Shown: positions 1 through 7,840 of the stretch, in pieces | Numbering within the stretch: the first letter of the stretch is position 1 | Layout: each line of letters starts with the position of its first letter | Source of the DNA: JBHIKY01 sp042139015 | Lineage (GTDB): Bacteria > Bacillota > Bacilli > Bacillales > Marinococcaceae | DNA length: 64,000 bases | Direction: 5' to 3' | Assembly (NCBI RefSeq): GCF_042139015.1 | Contig: NZ_JBHIKY010000006.1 | Location: 168,658-232,657, forward strand | The notes under the pieces: generated by a model | The model's input: only the letters and a program-made list of their open reading frames with translations | Told to the model about the DNA's origin: nothing | The model's database searches: none | Made by a program: the position numbers and the translations under genes

Positions 1-501
1 GATTGTTTTATCAGAGCTCAGGAAGGCATTTTTTACGACCTGTTGGGTAATTGTGCTTGCGCCTTCTGCTCCAAATCCGCCAAATATGTTTGCCTGAAGG
101 GCACCAAAAAGTCTGCGGATATCAATCCCAAAATGATCGTAAAAGCGTACGTCCTCTACAGCAATAAACGCTGCCTTTGTATTTTCGGGTACTTCATCGA
201 TATCAATTAAATCCCGATTTTCTCCCGACTGCAGCTGTGTTATTTCTTCATCGTTTTCATCGTATATTGTAGAAGCCTGTGAGAAGACCAATTGGTCCGG
301 ATCGAGTTCCGGCGAAGTACTCATGATTGCCACGGCTGTTATTGTCCCGGCGGTCACCATGACCACACCAGCAATTAGTGCTGCAATTAATAGTTTACGA
401 GTAAGAGAACGCTTCGGTTTTTGTTCCTTTGATTTTTTGCTGTGCTTCTTATTTTCCAAAGCTTTGCGTCTTTCCTGTCTTGATGTATATTTTTCACTCA
501 T
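1..501 (-). CDS. ponA: Class A penicillin-binding protein (PBP1A), N-terminal part, cut by window edge
   Basis: Bifunctional peptidoglycan glycosyltransferase/transpeptidase that polymerises and cross-links cell wall outside the membrane. Only the first 167 codons are present; the gene continues past position 1. Visible: a basic cytoplasmic tail (residues 1-36), one membrane anchor (about 37-60), then the start of the glycosyltransferase domain. That domain carries the family motif EDVRFYDHFGID, with the catalytic Glu at residue 116, and the donor-site motif EGASTITQQVVKN. The start ATG at 501 is preceded by an AGAAAGGAAG-type ribosome site. recU lies just upstream on the same strand, the conserved recU-ponA arrangement of Bacillus, so co-transcription is likely. 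The transpeptidase domain cannot be judged from here. Confidence 0.93.
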   Translation of the reverse strand, partial: MSEKYTSRQERRKALENKKHSKKSKEQKPKRSLTRKLLIAALIAGVVMVTAGTITAVAIMSTSPELDPDQLVFSQASTIYDENDEEITQLQSGENRDLIDIDEVPENTKAAFIAVEDVRFYDHFGIDIRRLFGALQANIFGGFGAEGASTITQQVVKNAFLSSDKTI

Positions 502-574
502 TATTTTTCTTCCTTTCTGAGCATGACAATAAAACAATGCTGCCGATAATTTAGTCGACACTGGCAGTAAATGG

Positions 575-1183
575 TTACATCGTATTGATTATTTTGTCTA
601 TTATTTTTAAATAATCAACTCTGGGAATATATCCCTCCGTCAGCAGCATTCCATGCTGTTCTATACTTTGCTTTGGAATTGATTTACGCTTTGTTTGATT
701 TTTGTACCACCAGATAAAATGAGAAGCCTCATAAAAATAGGTTTCTCCTAAAGAAGAAAATCGAATGATGAGAAATGCTATGCCGCCGTGGAAGATAACA
801 TTTTCCATGTGGGTTACCTGGTGAGGATGGATATTACCAAAGGGAAAGGAGGTTTTATTTCGTGTCTCCTTTGCTTCAAAATCAATATATTTACTTTTGT
901 ATAAACCATTGTAATCTGTAGTGGATGGTTGCTTGAAGTAGGCCTCCGTTATCTTTGCAGCACTTCTTTTTGGATAATCAACCCCGACAACCTGCACGGG
1001 AGTAGGCTTTTTATGGATGACTGCGATGCCGGATGCCAAATAATAATCGTTAGTATCATTAATGTCTTTTTCAAGCGTCATCCCGCGGTTGGCGAAGCCC
1101 TGATTTTCCCTTGCGGACTTCTTATGTAAATTGCTTCCTGGTCCTTGAAACTTTTTACCGCCGGGATACCGGATTCCCATCAT
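575..1183 (-). CDS. recU: Holliday junction resolvase RecU
   Basis: Endonuclease that cuts four-way DNA junctions during recombinational repair and chromosome segregation in Firmicutes. About 202 residues, the normal family size. Visible family blocks: IRYPGGKKFQ at the N-terminus, NRGMTLEKDIN, AVIHKKPTPVQVV, YPKRSAAKI, and the nuclease core TTDYNGLYKSKYIDFEAKET with its Asp and Glu-x-Lys metal-binding residues. An in-frame GTG lies at 1189, but the AAAGGACGG ribosome site sits about 8 bases before the ATG at 1183, so I start there. It precedes ponA on the same strand, as in Bacillus subtilis. Confidence 0.96.
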   Translation of the reverse strand: MMGIRYPGGKKFQGPGSNLHKKSARENQGFANRGMTLEKDINDTNDYYLASGIAVIHKKPTPVQVVGVDYPKRSAAKITEAYFKQPSTTDYNGLYKSKYIDFEAKETRNKTSFPFGNIHPHQVTHMENVIFHGGIAFLIIRFSSLGETYFYEASHFIWWYKNQTKRKSIPKQSIEQHGMLLTEGYIPRVDYLKIIDKIINTM

Positions 1184-1384
1184 CTGCACCGTCCTTTTAT
1201 TTAAGGTTATGAAAAGTCTGTATAAAACAGTGTTACAATCGTTTCACCTTACTATTTCATTCCTACATGATAGCACACTTATTCCTCACAGAACATTGCT
1301 GAAATGTGAATTATCGCCCCCCAGGTAGACAGTGCAGGGAGGATTTGTGTTACGATATGGAAAGGAAAGAAAGGTAGGGATAAC

Positions 1385-1636
1385 ATGGGCGAAAAACCTG
1401 TTAATTTAGGTTTTGGAAATATGATGCCTCCGGAACGGATTGTTTCTATAGTCAGTTCTGATTCCGCTCCGACGAAAAGGCTGATCCAAGAAGCACGAGA
1501 AAGAAAAATGTTAATTGATGTCACGAACGGACGAAAAACTAGAAGTATAATTTTAGCAGACAGTGATCATGTGTTATTGTCCGCTATTCAGCCTGAAACT
1601 GTTGCACAGCGGCTTCAGGGAAGTCCTGAAGAATAA
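1385..1636 (+). CDS. RemA-family DNA-binding regulator (DUF370) paralogue
   Basis: 83-residue protein of the RemA/YlzA family. In Bacillus subtilis RemA is a ring-forming DNA-binding activator of biofilm matrix and osmoprotection genes. Family hallmarks are visible: VNLGFGN, RIVSIVSSDSAP, KRLIQEAR, MLIDVTNGRKTRS and the C-terminal DSDHVLLSAIQPETVAQRL. The usual remA sits beside gmk; this copy lies divergent from recU and is followed by its own terminator, so it may be a second paralogue. The family is certain; whether it performs RemA's role is not. A GGTAGGGAT stretch precedes the ATG. Confidence 0.88.
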   Translation: MGEKPVNLGFGNMMPPERIVSIVSSDSAPTKRLIQEARERKMLIDVTNGRKTRSIILADSDHVLLSAIQPETVAQRLQGSPEE

Positions 1637-1674
1637 ATGAATTATTGACAGTCATATTAACTATATCGAAACGG

Positions 1675-1700
1675 AAAAGACCGTCACCGGTCTTTTTTTT
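1675..1700 (+). terminator. Rho-independent terminator after the RemA-family gene
   Basis: Perfect 9-bp stem (AAAAGACCG / CGGTCTTTT) with a 4-base loop, followed directly by a run of T. It lies about 40 bases after the stop codon and closes the single-gene unit. Confidence 0.85.
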
Positions 1701-1873
1701 ACTGTCCATTCAGAAATGCCAAGCAGCTTTAGAAAAATACATATGAAGTATTGACGATCTCATGCAATTGAATTAGGTAGTAATGCAATTTTTTCTAATA
1801 AAAACTGTTTCCTTGTAATATTCACATTTATTTTCACTTTCTTCATCGAATCTCCACTAGTTCTGTCATTGGT

Positions 1874-1900
1874 AAAGGGTTTCAATAGTAAAAAGCGAAT
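1874..1900 (+). promoter_or_regulatory. Sigma-H-type promoter upstream of the RacA-like gene
   Basis: AAAGGGTTT at 1874-1882, an 11-base spacer, then AGCGAAT at 1894-1900. This fits the sigma-H consensus (RnAGGAwWW, N11-12, RnnGAAT) at all but one specified base. The start codon at 1934 gives a leader of about 25 bases with a GGGGAGG ribosome site. In Bacillus subtilis racA is expressed at the onset of sporulation under sigma-H control, so site and gene agree. Confidence 0.55.
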
Positions 1901-1933
1901 GATAAAGGACTAGAGTACGGGGAGGTATATGGG

Positions 1934-2401
1934 ATGGTAAATGGAACGTTGAAAACGAAGGACATTGCCAATGAGCTGCAAATTGCACCTGCCACCGTTT
2001 TAAACTGGGCAAAAAAGTACAAAGTACCCCACACAAAAAATCAACAGGGACATTTCTGCTTCAGCATGGAAAGCTTCGAGTATTTTAAACAGCTGTCCGG
2101 TTCTCAAAAAGAGGATATACTTGAAGAAAGGGAGAATGCTGCAAGTAATGAGGTAATATACAGGCTTGAGCAGCTGGAGGAAAATTTAAAAATGCTCGAA
2201 AGAATGATTTCAAATAAAGCAGATGAAATTGTTTCTTTTCAAGTGTTTGAGCACCGCAGTGATCTCGAACAACTGCAGCTTCGCCTTGATTCGATAGAAA
2301 AATCTTTAGAAGAACAAAAAAACACATCGCTGCTGGCGGAACAAGCTGAAAAAATAGAAAAAAAACCGAGACGGCTGCTTGCTAATATCTTTTCTATTTG
2401 A
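1934..2401 (+). CDS. racA: RacA-like chromosome-anchoring protein (MerR-type HTH plus coiled coil)
   Basis: 155 residues. Residues 1-55 form a MerR-type helix-turn-helix (TKDIANELQIAPATVLNWAKK, then a short wing with GHFCF). Residues about 62-140 are charged, Glu/Lys-rich and predicted to be coiled coil; the tail is basic (EKKPRRLLANIF). RacA tethers chromosome origins to the cell poles at the start of sporulation, its HTH binding DNA and its coiled coil contacting DivIVA. This protein is shorter than the roughly 184-residue Bacillus subtilis RacA. A sigma-H-like promoter lies immediately upstream. A generic MerR-like DNA-binding protein remains possible; I prefer RacA on architecture and promoter together. 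Confidence 0.6.
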   Translation: MVNGTLKTKDIANELQIAPATVLNWAKKYKVPHTKNQQGHFCFSMESFEYFKQLSGSQKEDILEERENAASNEVIYRLEQLEENLKMLERMISNKADEIVSFQVFEHRSDLEQLQLRLDSIEKSLEEQKNTSLLAEQAEKIEKKPRRLLANIFSI

Positions 2402-2447
2402 ATGAATCTCTCACTGTTGCTAAGATAAAGAAAGCAGGAGGGATTTT

Positions 2448-2813
2448 ATGAAATGGCAGAAATTCAATGATTTATCCGATCAATTAAGGGTATATAATAA
2501 TCAGGCGCTGAATTATTACCGTGAGAATATACAGGAAAAAGGGGAGGCTGTTGATTTTGAAACGGTGGTAAAGCCATTTGCCGATGAAGTGAAAAATACG
2601 GCAGATCAATGGCTTCCGCTTGCAAAAGAGTGGGTGCTCGAAGAAAAGCCTCCCTATTTTTATTTAAAGCAGCTTGAAGACACACATGAGAACCTGCTCA
2701 TTTCCTCTGTATTAGCGTTTCAGCTGGATACAAAGGAAAAAAGATTCAGAGAAATGATTCAATCAATAGATTATATATTATCTGGAATAAAGAATTCTTT
2801 GGCAGAACAATAA
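2448..2813 (+). CDS. yppE: YppE family protein (DUF1798)
   Basis: 121-residue, mostly helical soluble protein without a signal peptide or membrane segment. Recognised as the YppE/DUF1798 family, whose function is unknown, from its length, the pattern around YYRENIQEKGEAVDFETVVKPF and the WLPLAKEWV block. In Bacillus subtilis yppE lies in the ponA-recU-ypp neighbourhood, and the same association is kept here. The GCAGGAGG ribosome site is well placed before the ATG. It is co-directional with the sulfurtransferase 27 bases downstream and may share its transcript. Confidence 0.75.
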   Translation: MKWQKFNDLSDQLRVYNNQALNYYRENIQEKGEAVDFETVVKPFADEVKNTADQWLPLAKEWVLEEKPPYFYLKQLEDTHENLLISSVLAFQLDTKEKRFREMIQSIDYILSGIKNSLAEQ

Positions 2814-2840
2814 TTGTCATAGCAGAGGAGGCTGCCACCA

Positions 2841-3674
2841 GTGCATTCAATAGTTACCGCGGATTGGACAGAAAAGCAGTTACAAAATGAAACGACGAGA
2901 ATAGTTGACTGCCGGTTTGAATTACAGGATCCTAAAGCTGGAATAGCGGCATATGAAAAGAAGCACATCACCGGGGCGGTTCACTTTGATCTTGAAGAGG
3001 ATCTGGCTGCTCCTGCAGAAGAATATGGAGGCCGCCATCCTCTTCCGGATCTGGACATTCTCGTCAAGAAATTGTCTGCAGCCGGTATTGATCAAGAGAC
3101 GACAGTAATTGCTTATGATGATCAGGGTGGGGCGATGGCAGCACGATTTTGGTGGCTGCTTCGTTATTTAGGGCACCAGCAGGTTCATGTTCTCGGGCAG
3201 CCTTTTTCCTTATGGGAGAAAGAGGGAAGGCCTGTCGATACAGAGACCCCTGACTTTGCAGAAAAGTTTTTTATCGCAGATATGGAACCGAATATGCTTG
3301 CACACATTGAGGAAGTGAAGCTGTCTCTGCATGATGATGAGACGATTCTTATCGATGCGAGGGATGAAAAAAGGTTCAAAGGCATTGAAGACAACGTGGA
3401 TCCGGTAGCTGGCCATATACCTGGTGCAAAGCATTATTTCTGGAGAAACGTGATTAATGATAAGGGAGAATGGAAAAGTAAAAGTGAACTGCAGAAGCTG
3501 TTTGCACCATTACAAAATGAGTCAGTCATCTCTTATTGCGGCTCTGGAGTTACGGCTGCGGTCAACATCCTTGCGATGAGTGAGGCTGGATATGATATGC
3601 CGAGACTTTACGCAGGAAGCTGGAGCGACTGGGTTTCTTATCGGGACCTGCCGGTAGAAAAGAGTGAAGAGTAA
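2841..3674 (+). CDS. Tandem-rhodanese sulfurtransferase (thiosulfate/3-mercaptopyruvate type)
   Basis: 277 residues in two rhodanese domains. The N-terminal domain (about 1-145) is inactive; the C-terminal domain (about 155-270) carries the active-site loop CGSGVT with the sulfur-accepting Cys at residue 233. A CGSG(V)T loop is typical of 3-mercaptopyruvate sulfurtransferases, while thiosulfate-specific enzymes usually have CRxGx[RT]. It transfers sulfane sulfur to thiols or cyanide in the cytoplasm. The start is GTG at 2841, with a GAGGAGG ribosome site 9 bases upstream. The gene ends in a strong inverted repeat. Confidence 0.9.
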   Translation: MHSIVTADWTEKQLQNETTRIVDCRFELQDPKAGIAAYEKKHITGAVHFDLEEDLAAPAEEYGGRHPLPDLDILVKKLSAAGIDQETTVIAYDDQGGAMAARFWWLLRYLGHQQVHVLGQPFSLWEKEGRPVDTETPDFAEKFFIADMEPNMLAHIEEVKLSLHDDETILIDARDEKRFKGIEDNVDPVAGHIPGAKHYFWRNVINDKGEWKSKSELQKLFAPLQNESVISYCGSGVTAAVNILAMSEAGYDMPRLYAGSWSDWVSYRDLPVEKSEE

Positions 3675-3718
3675 AAGCCAGCAAAGCGGATGCACCGTGT
3701 TGCTGGCTTTTACTCTTC
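3666..3718 (+). terminator. Long perfect inverted repeat after the sulfurtransferase gene
   Basis: A perfect 19-bp stem (3666-3684 with 3700-3718) around a 15-base loop, overlapping the stop codon. The right arm contains GGCTTTTACTC. It probably ends transcription from both sides. The 3719-3837 stretch beyond it shows no gene. Confidence 0.65.
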
Positions 3719-3837
3719 AGGCTTTGTACAGAGTGAATTTAACTACTGAATAAAAGTGTAATAATTTACAAAACTGCTGCCGGGACTGGCAATTAGAAGA
3801 AGCGCCAGCCTCCAGCGAAAGGCTTATCAAAATTAAA

Positions 3838-3951
3838 TCACCGGGAGAATGATTCCATCATAACTCCAGGAGCACTGCCAGCCGCGATGAAGACCAGAGG
3901 TAAGTAGAAAAGCCAATAGCCTTTAGAATCGTCCTGATTTAAAGATGGCAT
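3838..3951 (-). CDS. Possible 37-residue single-span membrane peptide overlapping the end of the UbiB-family gene
   Basis: Short open frame whose ATG lies inside the last codons of the UbiB-family gene in another frame. It encodes a hydrophilic start (MPSLNQDDSKGYW), one hydrophobic stretch (LFYLPLVFIAAGSAPGVMM) and a short tail. The pattern looks like a genuine small membrane protein and extends well past the upstream stop, where nothing else is coded. There is no good ribosome site, so expression would depend on translational coupling. Low confidence; it could be chance. Confidence 0.25.
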   Translation of the reverse strand: MPSLNQDDSKGYWLFYLPLVFIAAGSAPGVMMESFSR

Positions 3952-5599
3952 AGAGCAGCCATACAAACATTACAAATGAAATAAGAAAACTGATTTCAAT
4001 GACGGGCAGCTGAACAAGCGGAGAAGAATTGTCCCCAAAAGTAGAGCCGACTATTAAACCAACCATAATAATACTAAATGCCAGCAAAATAATACTAAAG
4101 GATAAACGGTTGCTGATCCGGTCAAGCTTGTTTAAAAAAATATCAATTTTTGGAATTTTAATTTCCACGCCGACATGACTGTTATTTAATTTTTCCAGAG
4201 CATCCCGGAGTTCTCTTGGGATATCCAGAAAATATTCTTTCTGTTTTTTTCCTTCCTCAATCCATTCATCCAACTGATTCTTCGGGTTCAATTTTTCCCG
4301 GATCAATTTTTTTCCGTATGGTTCTGCTACATCGATAATGCTGAGCTCAGGATCCAGCTCTTCGACTACACTTTCGAGAGTTATTATTGCCTTGGCAAGC
4401 ATTGTGTACTCTTTATATATGGAAATATCATAGCGGTGGGCTGTAGAAAAAATATCATTGATTGCTTCACCGATGCGGACTTCATTGAATGGTTTGTCAT
4501 AATATTTTAGAAGTAAATACTCAACATCCTCAGAAAATTGATCTTCATCTATATCCTCTGGAAAATCTGCCATCTCATATATTGCTTCCGCGACTTCCTT
4601 TGGTTTTTTTCGAGTCATAGCAATAATATAATTAATGAATTGTTTTCTCATTGATTTATTCAGCCTGCCAATTTGTCCAAAGTCAACGAGAGCGGCAGTT
4701 TCGCTGTCAATAAAAATAATATTTCCAGGATGAGGATCACTGTGAAAAAAACCGTCAACCAGCACCTGGTGCAAAAACGTATCTGCAAGGGTTCTGCCTA
4801 GCAGCTTTTTATTATAACCAGATTTTTTTCCCTCTACCACCGCCAGCTTAGAGCCGGTTATAAACTCCATCGTCAGAACACGCCTGCTCGAGTAATCTTC
4901 ATAAACTTCAGGTATGATTAAGTGAGGAAAAGCTTCCATATGTTTTTTCATTTTTTCCATATTCCTTGCTTCCACGTAATAATCTATTTCGTCCCGCAAT
5001 GCTTCTCCATATTCCTCAATAATATCCTGCAGCCGGTAGTATCTTGCCCATTGGAAACGCTGAGACATCAATCTGGCAAGATCTCTTAGAATTTCTATAT
5101 CTTTTTCAAGTATTTCTTTTATATGCGGGCGCAGCACTTTGACAGCCACCTCACGGCCATCCAGTAACCTGCCCTGATGAACCTGCCCGATGGAAGCAGC
5201 AGCGATCGGTTCCTCTGATATGTATGAAAATATCTTGCCCAGCTCATCATGCATATCATTTTCTATTAATTTCTTGGCCTGTTGAAAAGGAAATGGAGGA
5301 ACTTCATCTTGAAGTTTCTCCAATTCTTCAATCACAGAGGGTGGAAAAATATCCCTTCTTGTACTGATAAGCTGACCAAGCTTAATAAATGTTGGACCAA
5401 GATCCTCAATAACGAGTCTGATTCTTGTTGCTATTGATTGAGAATGGAATTCATTAGGGCTGGAAGTGAGTCGTTTTGGCAAAGAGAGGATGTGGAATAG
5501 TCCTACCTCCTGCAAAATATAACCAAATCCGTGCCGGGCAAGTGTCGCTGCAATTTTCCTATAGCGGTTAGCGTGTTTAATGCTTCTAGAAAGTGCCAT
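3923..5599 (-). CDS. AarF/ABC1/UbiB-family atypical kinase
   Basis: 558 residues. A protein-kinase-like fold of the UbiB/ADCK family, linked in other organisms to isoprenoid-lipid (quinone) metabolism through ATPase activity. Visible motifs: GPTFIKLGQLISTR (the KxGQ motif that replaces the glycine-rich loop region), AAASIGQVHQG (Ala-rich nucleotide loop), VAVKVLRP (Lys), HSDPHPGNI (catalytic loop) and LVDFGQIG (metal-binding Asp). Two C-terminal transmembrane helices lie at about 498-520 and 528-552. It is preceded by the phasin-like gene on the same strand with a 32-base gap, so they likely form an operon. The exact substrate is unknown. Confidence 0.92.
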   Translation of the reverse strand: MALSRSIKHANRYRKIAATLARHGFGYILQEVGLFHILSLPKRLTSSPNEFHSQSIATRIRLVIEDLGPTFIKLGQLISTRRDIFPPSVIEELEKLQDEVPPFPFQQAKKLIENDMHDELGKIFSYISEEPIAAASIGQVHQGRLLDGREVAVKVLRPHIKEILEKDIEILRDLARLMSQRFQWARYYRLQDIIEEYGEALRDEIDYYVEARNMEKMKKHMEAFPHLIIPEVYEDYSSRRVLTMEFITGSKLAVVEGKKSGYNKKLLGRTLADTFLHQVLVDGFFHSDPHPGNIIFIDSETAALVDFGQIGRLNKSMRKQFINYIIAMTRKKPKEVAEAIYEMADFPEDIDEDQFSEDVEYLLLKYYDKPFNEVRIGEAINDIFSTAHRYDISIYKEYTMLAKAIITLESVVEELDPELSIIDVAEPYGKKLIREKLNPKNQLDEWIEEGKKQKEYFLDIPRELRDALEKLNNSHVGVEIKIPKIDIFLNKLDRISNRLSFSIILLAFSIIMVGLIVGSTFGDNSSPLVQLPVIEISFLISFVMFVWLLYAIFKSGRF

Positions 5600-5631
5600 A
5601 CTTGATTTCCTTTCACAATCAATGTCTGCAA

Positions 5632-5955
5632 TTATGAGTGATTATTGTCTTCACGGCTGAGATGATCTAGCTTTTGTTCAATAGCCTGCAGCCTTTCTTC
5701 GATACGTTCGATATCTTTATCTGTTGCAAGCCCCATATCTTTAAAAGTGTCCTGCATTTTATTTTTCGCCTGACCGGACCAATTCTCTTCTTTTTGCTTT
5801 CCCTTTTGGATAAGCTCTTCTTTCCACTGCTCAGCTTCTGCCGGTGTAATTTTCCCTTTGGAGACAAGCTCATCTAAGTAATGCTGAACCCGTTCTTTTC
5901 CATAAGATGCAGCTCCAAGACCTAACAAAAATCCTCTTTTTAACATGTCATTCAT
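5632..5955 (-). CDS. Phasin-like coiled-coil protein (COG3937 type)
   Basis: 107 residues. The N-terminal block MLKRGFLLGLGAASYGKERV is followed by a charged helical region ending in a coiled coil (residues 78-100, ERIEERLQAIEQKLDHL). This matches the short proteins annotated as polyhydroxyalkanoate-synthesis-regulator phasins, often found beside UbiB kinases in Bacillales. No direct evidence for granule binding. An AAGGGGGAT ribosome site precedes the ATG, and the next gene is ubiB-like. Confidence 0.65.
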   Translation of the reverse strand: MNDMLKRGFLLGLGAASYGKERVQHYLDELVSKGKITPAEAEQWKEELIQKGKQKEENWSGQAKNKMQDTFKDMGLATDKDIERIEERLQAIEQKLDHLSREDNNHS

Positions 5956-6120
5956 TTACATATCCCCCTTTTTAAACTGATTACATTGAATACCTATAAC
6001 TCATTTCCTGTAAACAGAAGGAATAAAACATGAAAAGCCTATGAAAAAGAGGCTTCCTGTGTGTTGTAGTGACGAACCAGGCCAGCCTCATTTCCTGCTT
6101 GTAAAACGAGCAGAAACAAA

Positions 6121-6300
6121 TTATCCATTATCTCGTATCATTAAATAAACAAAACCAATTAATGTAAGAACTGATATTATTGTCACCACAGTAATAAACA
6201 TTGGTTCTGCATCCTGCCATGCATTAACAGAGGCAAATGTATTCGCCGGAAAAACAAGCAGTGCAGCGGCAGTTAATATGACAGCCATCCATTTGTTCAT
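6121..6300 (-). CDS. Small membrane protein with N-terminal signal and C-terminal membrane span
   Basis: 59 residues from the ATG at 6300, which follows a near-ideal AAAGGAGG site; a longer frame to 6378 lacks support. Residues 1-24 look like a signal peptide (MNKWMAVILTAAALLVFPANTFA). After a short acidic stretch (NAWQDAEPM), a second hydrophobic span (about 36-55) ends in MIRDNG. Family not recognised. It stands alone between two divergent or convergent units. Confidence 0.55.
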   Translation of the reverse strand: MNKWMAVILTAAALLVFPANTFASVNAWQDAEPMFITVVTIISVLTLIGFVYLMIRDNG

Positions 6301-6454
6301 CGAAAAGCCTCCTTTTTTTATGTTTAGTATGTACCTTACTTGAGTTGAAAATAAAAAACTAGAATCAGAAGGGAACAATTATTATTATAGAGCTTCCCTA
6401 CCTTAGAATCAATTACCTGTTTGTGATAAGGCTAAAACTATATAAGGTTCCTAC

Positions 6455-6482
6455 TTTGCGGCTCAATAAAAAGTGTTATAAT
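6455..6482 (+). promoter_or_regulatory. Possible sigma-A promoter of ilvA
   Basis: A perfect TATAAT lies at 6477-6482 with a weak -35 match (TTTGCG, 6455-6460) 16 bases upstream, about 50 bases before the ilvA start. The -10 element is convincing and the -35 is not. No T-box or leader hairpin was recognised. Confidence 0.4.
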
Positions 6483-6532
6483 AGGAACGACTTTGCACAA
6501 TTGGATTTGTACACAGAAAGGATAGTGCGCAG

Positions 6533-7780
6533 ATGGGCAGGATTCACATTGAAGATATCATTATTGCAAATCAAACCTTGAAAGACGTAGTTACACATAC
6601 ACCTCTTCAAAGAAACCAGGTCCTCTCAGAGCGGTATCAGGCAAATATTTATCTTAAAAGAGAAGATCTGCAGGTAGTCCGCTCTTTTAAAATACGCGGG
6701 GCATATCATCTTATGAAAAGTCTTCCGGCAGAACGAATGGAAAATGGGGTTGTCTGTGCAAGTGCAGGAAATCACGCCCAGGGAGTAGCTTACTCATGTA
6801 AGGCACTGAGAGTAAACGGAAGAATTTTTATGCCTACTACTACTCCAAGGCAGAAAGTCGATCAGGTGAAGCTGTTTGGTAAAGAATTCGTAGAGGTTGT
6901 TTTGACAGGGGATACGTTTGACGATTCGTTTGCAGAAGCGATTGCATTCTGTGAGGCACATGAAATGGCATTTATCCATCCTTTTAACAATGAAAAAATT
7001 ATTGCAGGCCAGGGCACCGCTGGTATGGAAATAATGAATGATATCGAAGAACCGATTGATTACTTATTTTGTTCTATCGGTGGCGGAGGTTTAATTTCCG
7101 GAATAGGAACCTATATTAAATCTATCTCTCCAATGACAAAGATTATCGGAATTGAACCAGCCGGAGCTCCGGGAATGAAAGAATCACTGGAAAAAAATAA
7201 AGTAGTGGAGCTTGAAAATATTGATAAGTTTGTTGATGGTGCAGCTGTAAAACGGATTGGGGATATCCCGTTTGAAGTGTGCAGGGAAGTTCTTGATGAT
7301 GTTATGCTGGTTCCGGAAGGGAAAATCTGCACAACCATTTTAGAGCTCTATAATGAAAACGCCATTGTAGCGGAGCCGGCCGGTGCAATGCCTATATCAG
7401 CGCTTGATTTTTATAAAGAGGATATAAAAGGAAAAACGATTGTATGTGTAGTAAGCGGCGGTAATAATGATATTGGGCGGATGGAAGAAATGCGTGAAAA
7501 ATCACTTCGATACGAAGGGCTCCAGCATTACTTTATTATTGATTTTCCACAGAGAGCCGGAGCGCTGCGTGAATTTCTGGATGAAGTACTCGGCAAAGAC
7601 GATGATATATCTCGTTTTGAATATACGAAAAAGAACAATAAACCAATAGGACCCGCGCTTGTTGGGCTTGAATTAAAGCACGCTGAGGATTATGATCCAT
7701 TGATTGAGCGATTAAATATAAAAGGGTTTCGCTATCATGAAATTAATAAAGAAGAAAGCCTTTATAATTTTCTAATCTGA
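6533..7780 (+). CDS. ilvA: Threonine dehydratase (threonine ammonia-lyase), biosynthetic
   Basis: 415 residues. A PLP enzyme converting L-threonine to 2-oxobutyrate and ammonia, the first step toward isoleucine. The PLP lysine lies in VRSFKIRGAY (residue about 53), the phosphate and substrate loop in CASAGNHAQG, and the glycine-rich loop in SIGGGGLISG. The catalytic domain ends near residue 325 and a single C-terminal ACT-like regulatory domain follows (YEGLQHYFIIDFPQRAGALR). Length and domain content match the Bacillus IlvA (about 420 residues). It is monocistronic, ending at a hairpin 9 bases downstream. Confidence 0.95.
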   Translation: MGRIHIEDIIIANQTLKDVVTHTPLQRNQVLSERYQANIYLKREDLQVVRSFKIRGAYHLMKSLPAERMENGVVCASAGNHAQGVAYSCKALRVNGRIFMPTTTPRQKVDQVKLFGKEFVEVVLTGDTFDDSFAEAIAFCEAHEMAFIHPFNNEKIIAGQGTAGMEIMNDIEEPIDYLFCSIGGGGLISGIGTYIKSISPMTKIIGIEPAGAPGMKESLEKNKVVELENIDKFVDGAAVKRIGDIPFEVCREVLDDVMLVPEGKICTTILELYNENAIVAEPAGAMPISALDFYKEDIKGKTIVCVVSGGNNDIGRMEEMREKSLRYEGLQHYFIIDFPQRAGALREFLDEVLGKDDDISRFEYTKKNNKPIGPALVGLELKHAEDYDPLIERLNIKGFRYHEINKEESLYNFLI

Positions 7781-7788
7781 AGCTTTCT

Positions 7789-7826
7789 GAAACAACCTTC
7801 CGTTTACAGGGGAGGTTGTTTCTCAA
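7789..7826 (+). terminator. Hairpin terminator after ilvA
   Basis: A perfect 10-bp stem (GAAACAACCT / AGGTTGTTTC) starts 9 bases after the stop, with extra C-G pairs toward the loop. The T run is weak. Confidence 0.55.
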
Positions 7827-7840
7827 TGGAGGGGTAGTTA

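Noticed and set aside
1326..1356. TAGACA / TACGAT pair as a sigma-A promoter for the RemA-like gene
   Set aside because: Spacer of 19 and several mismatches; not strong enough to list.
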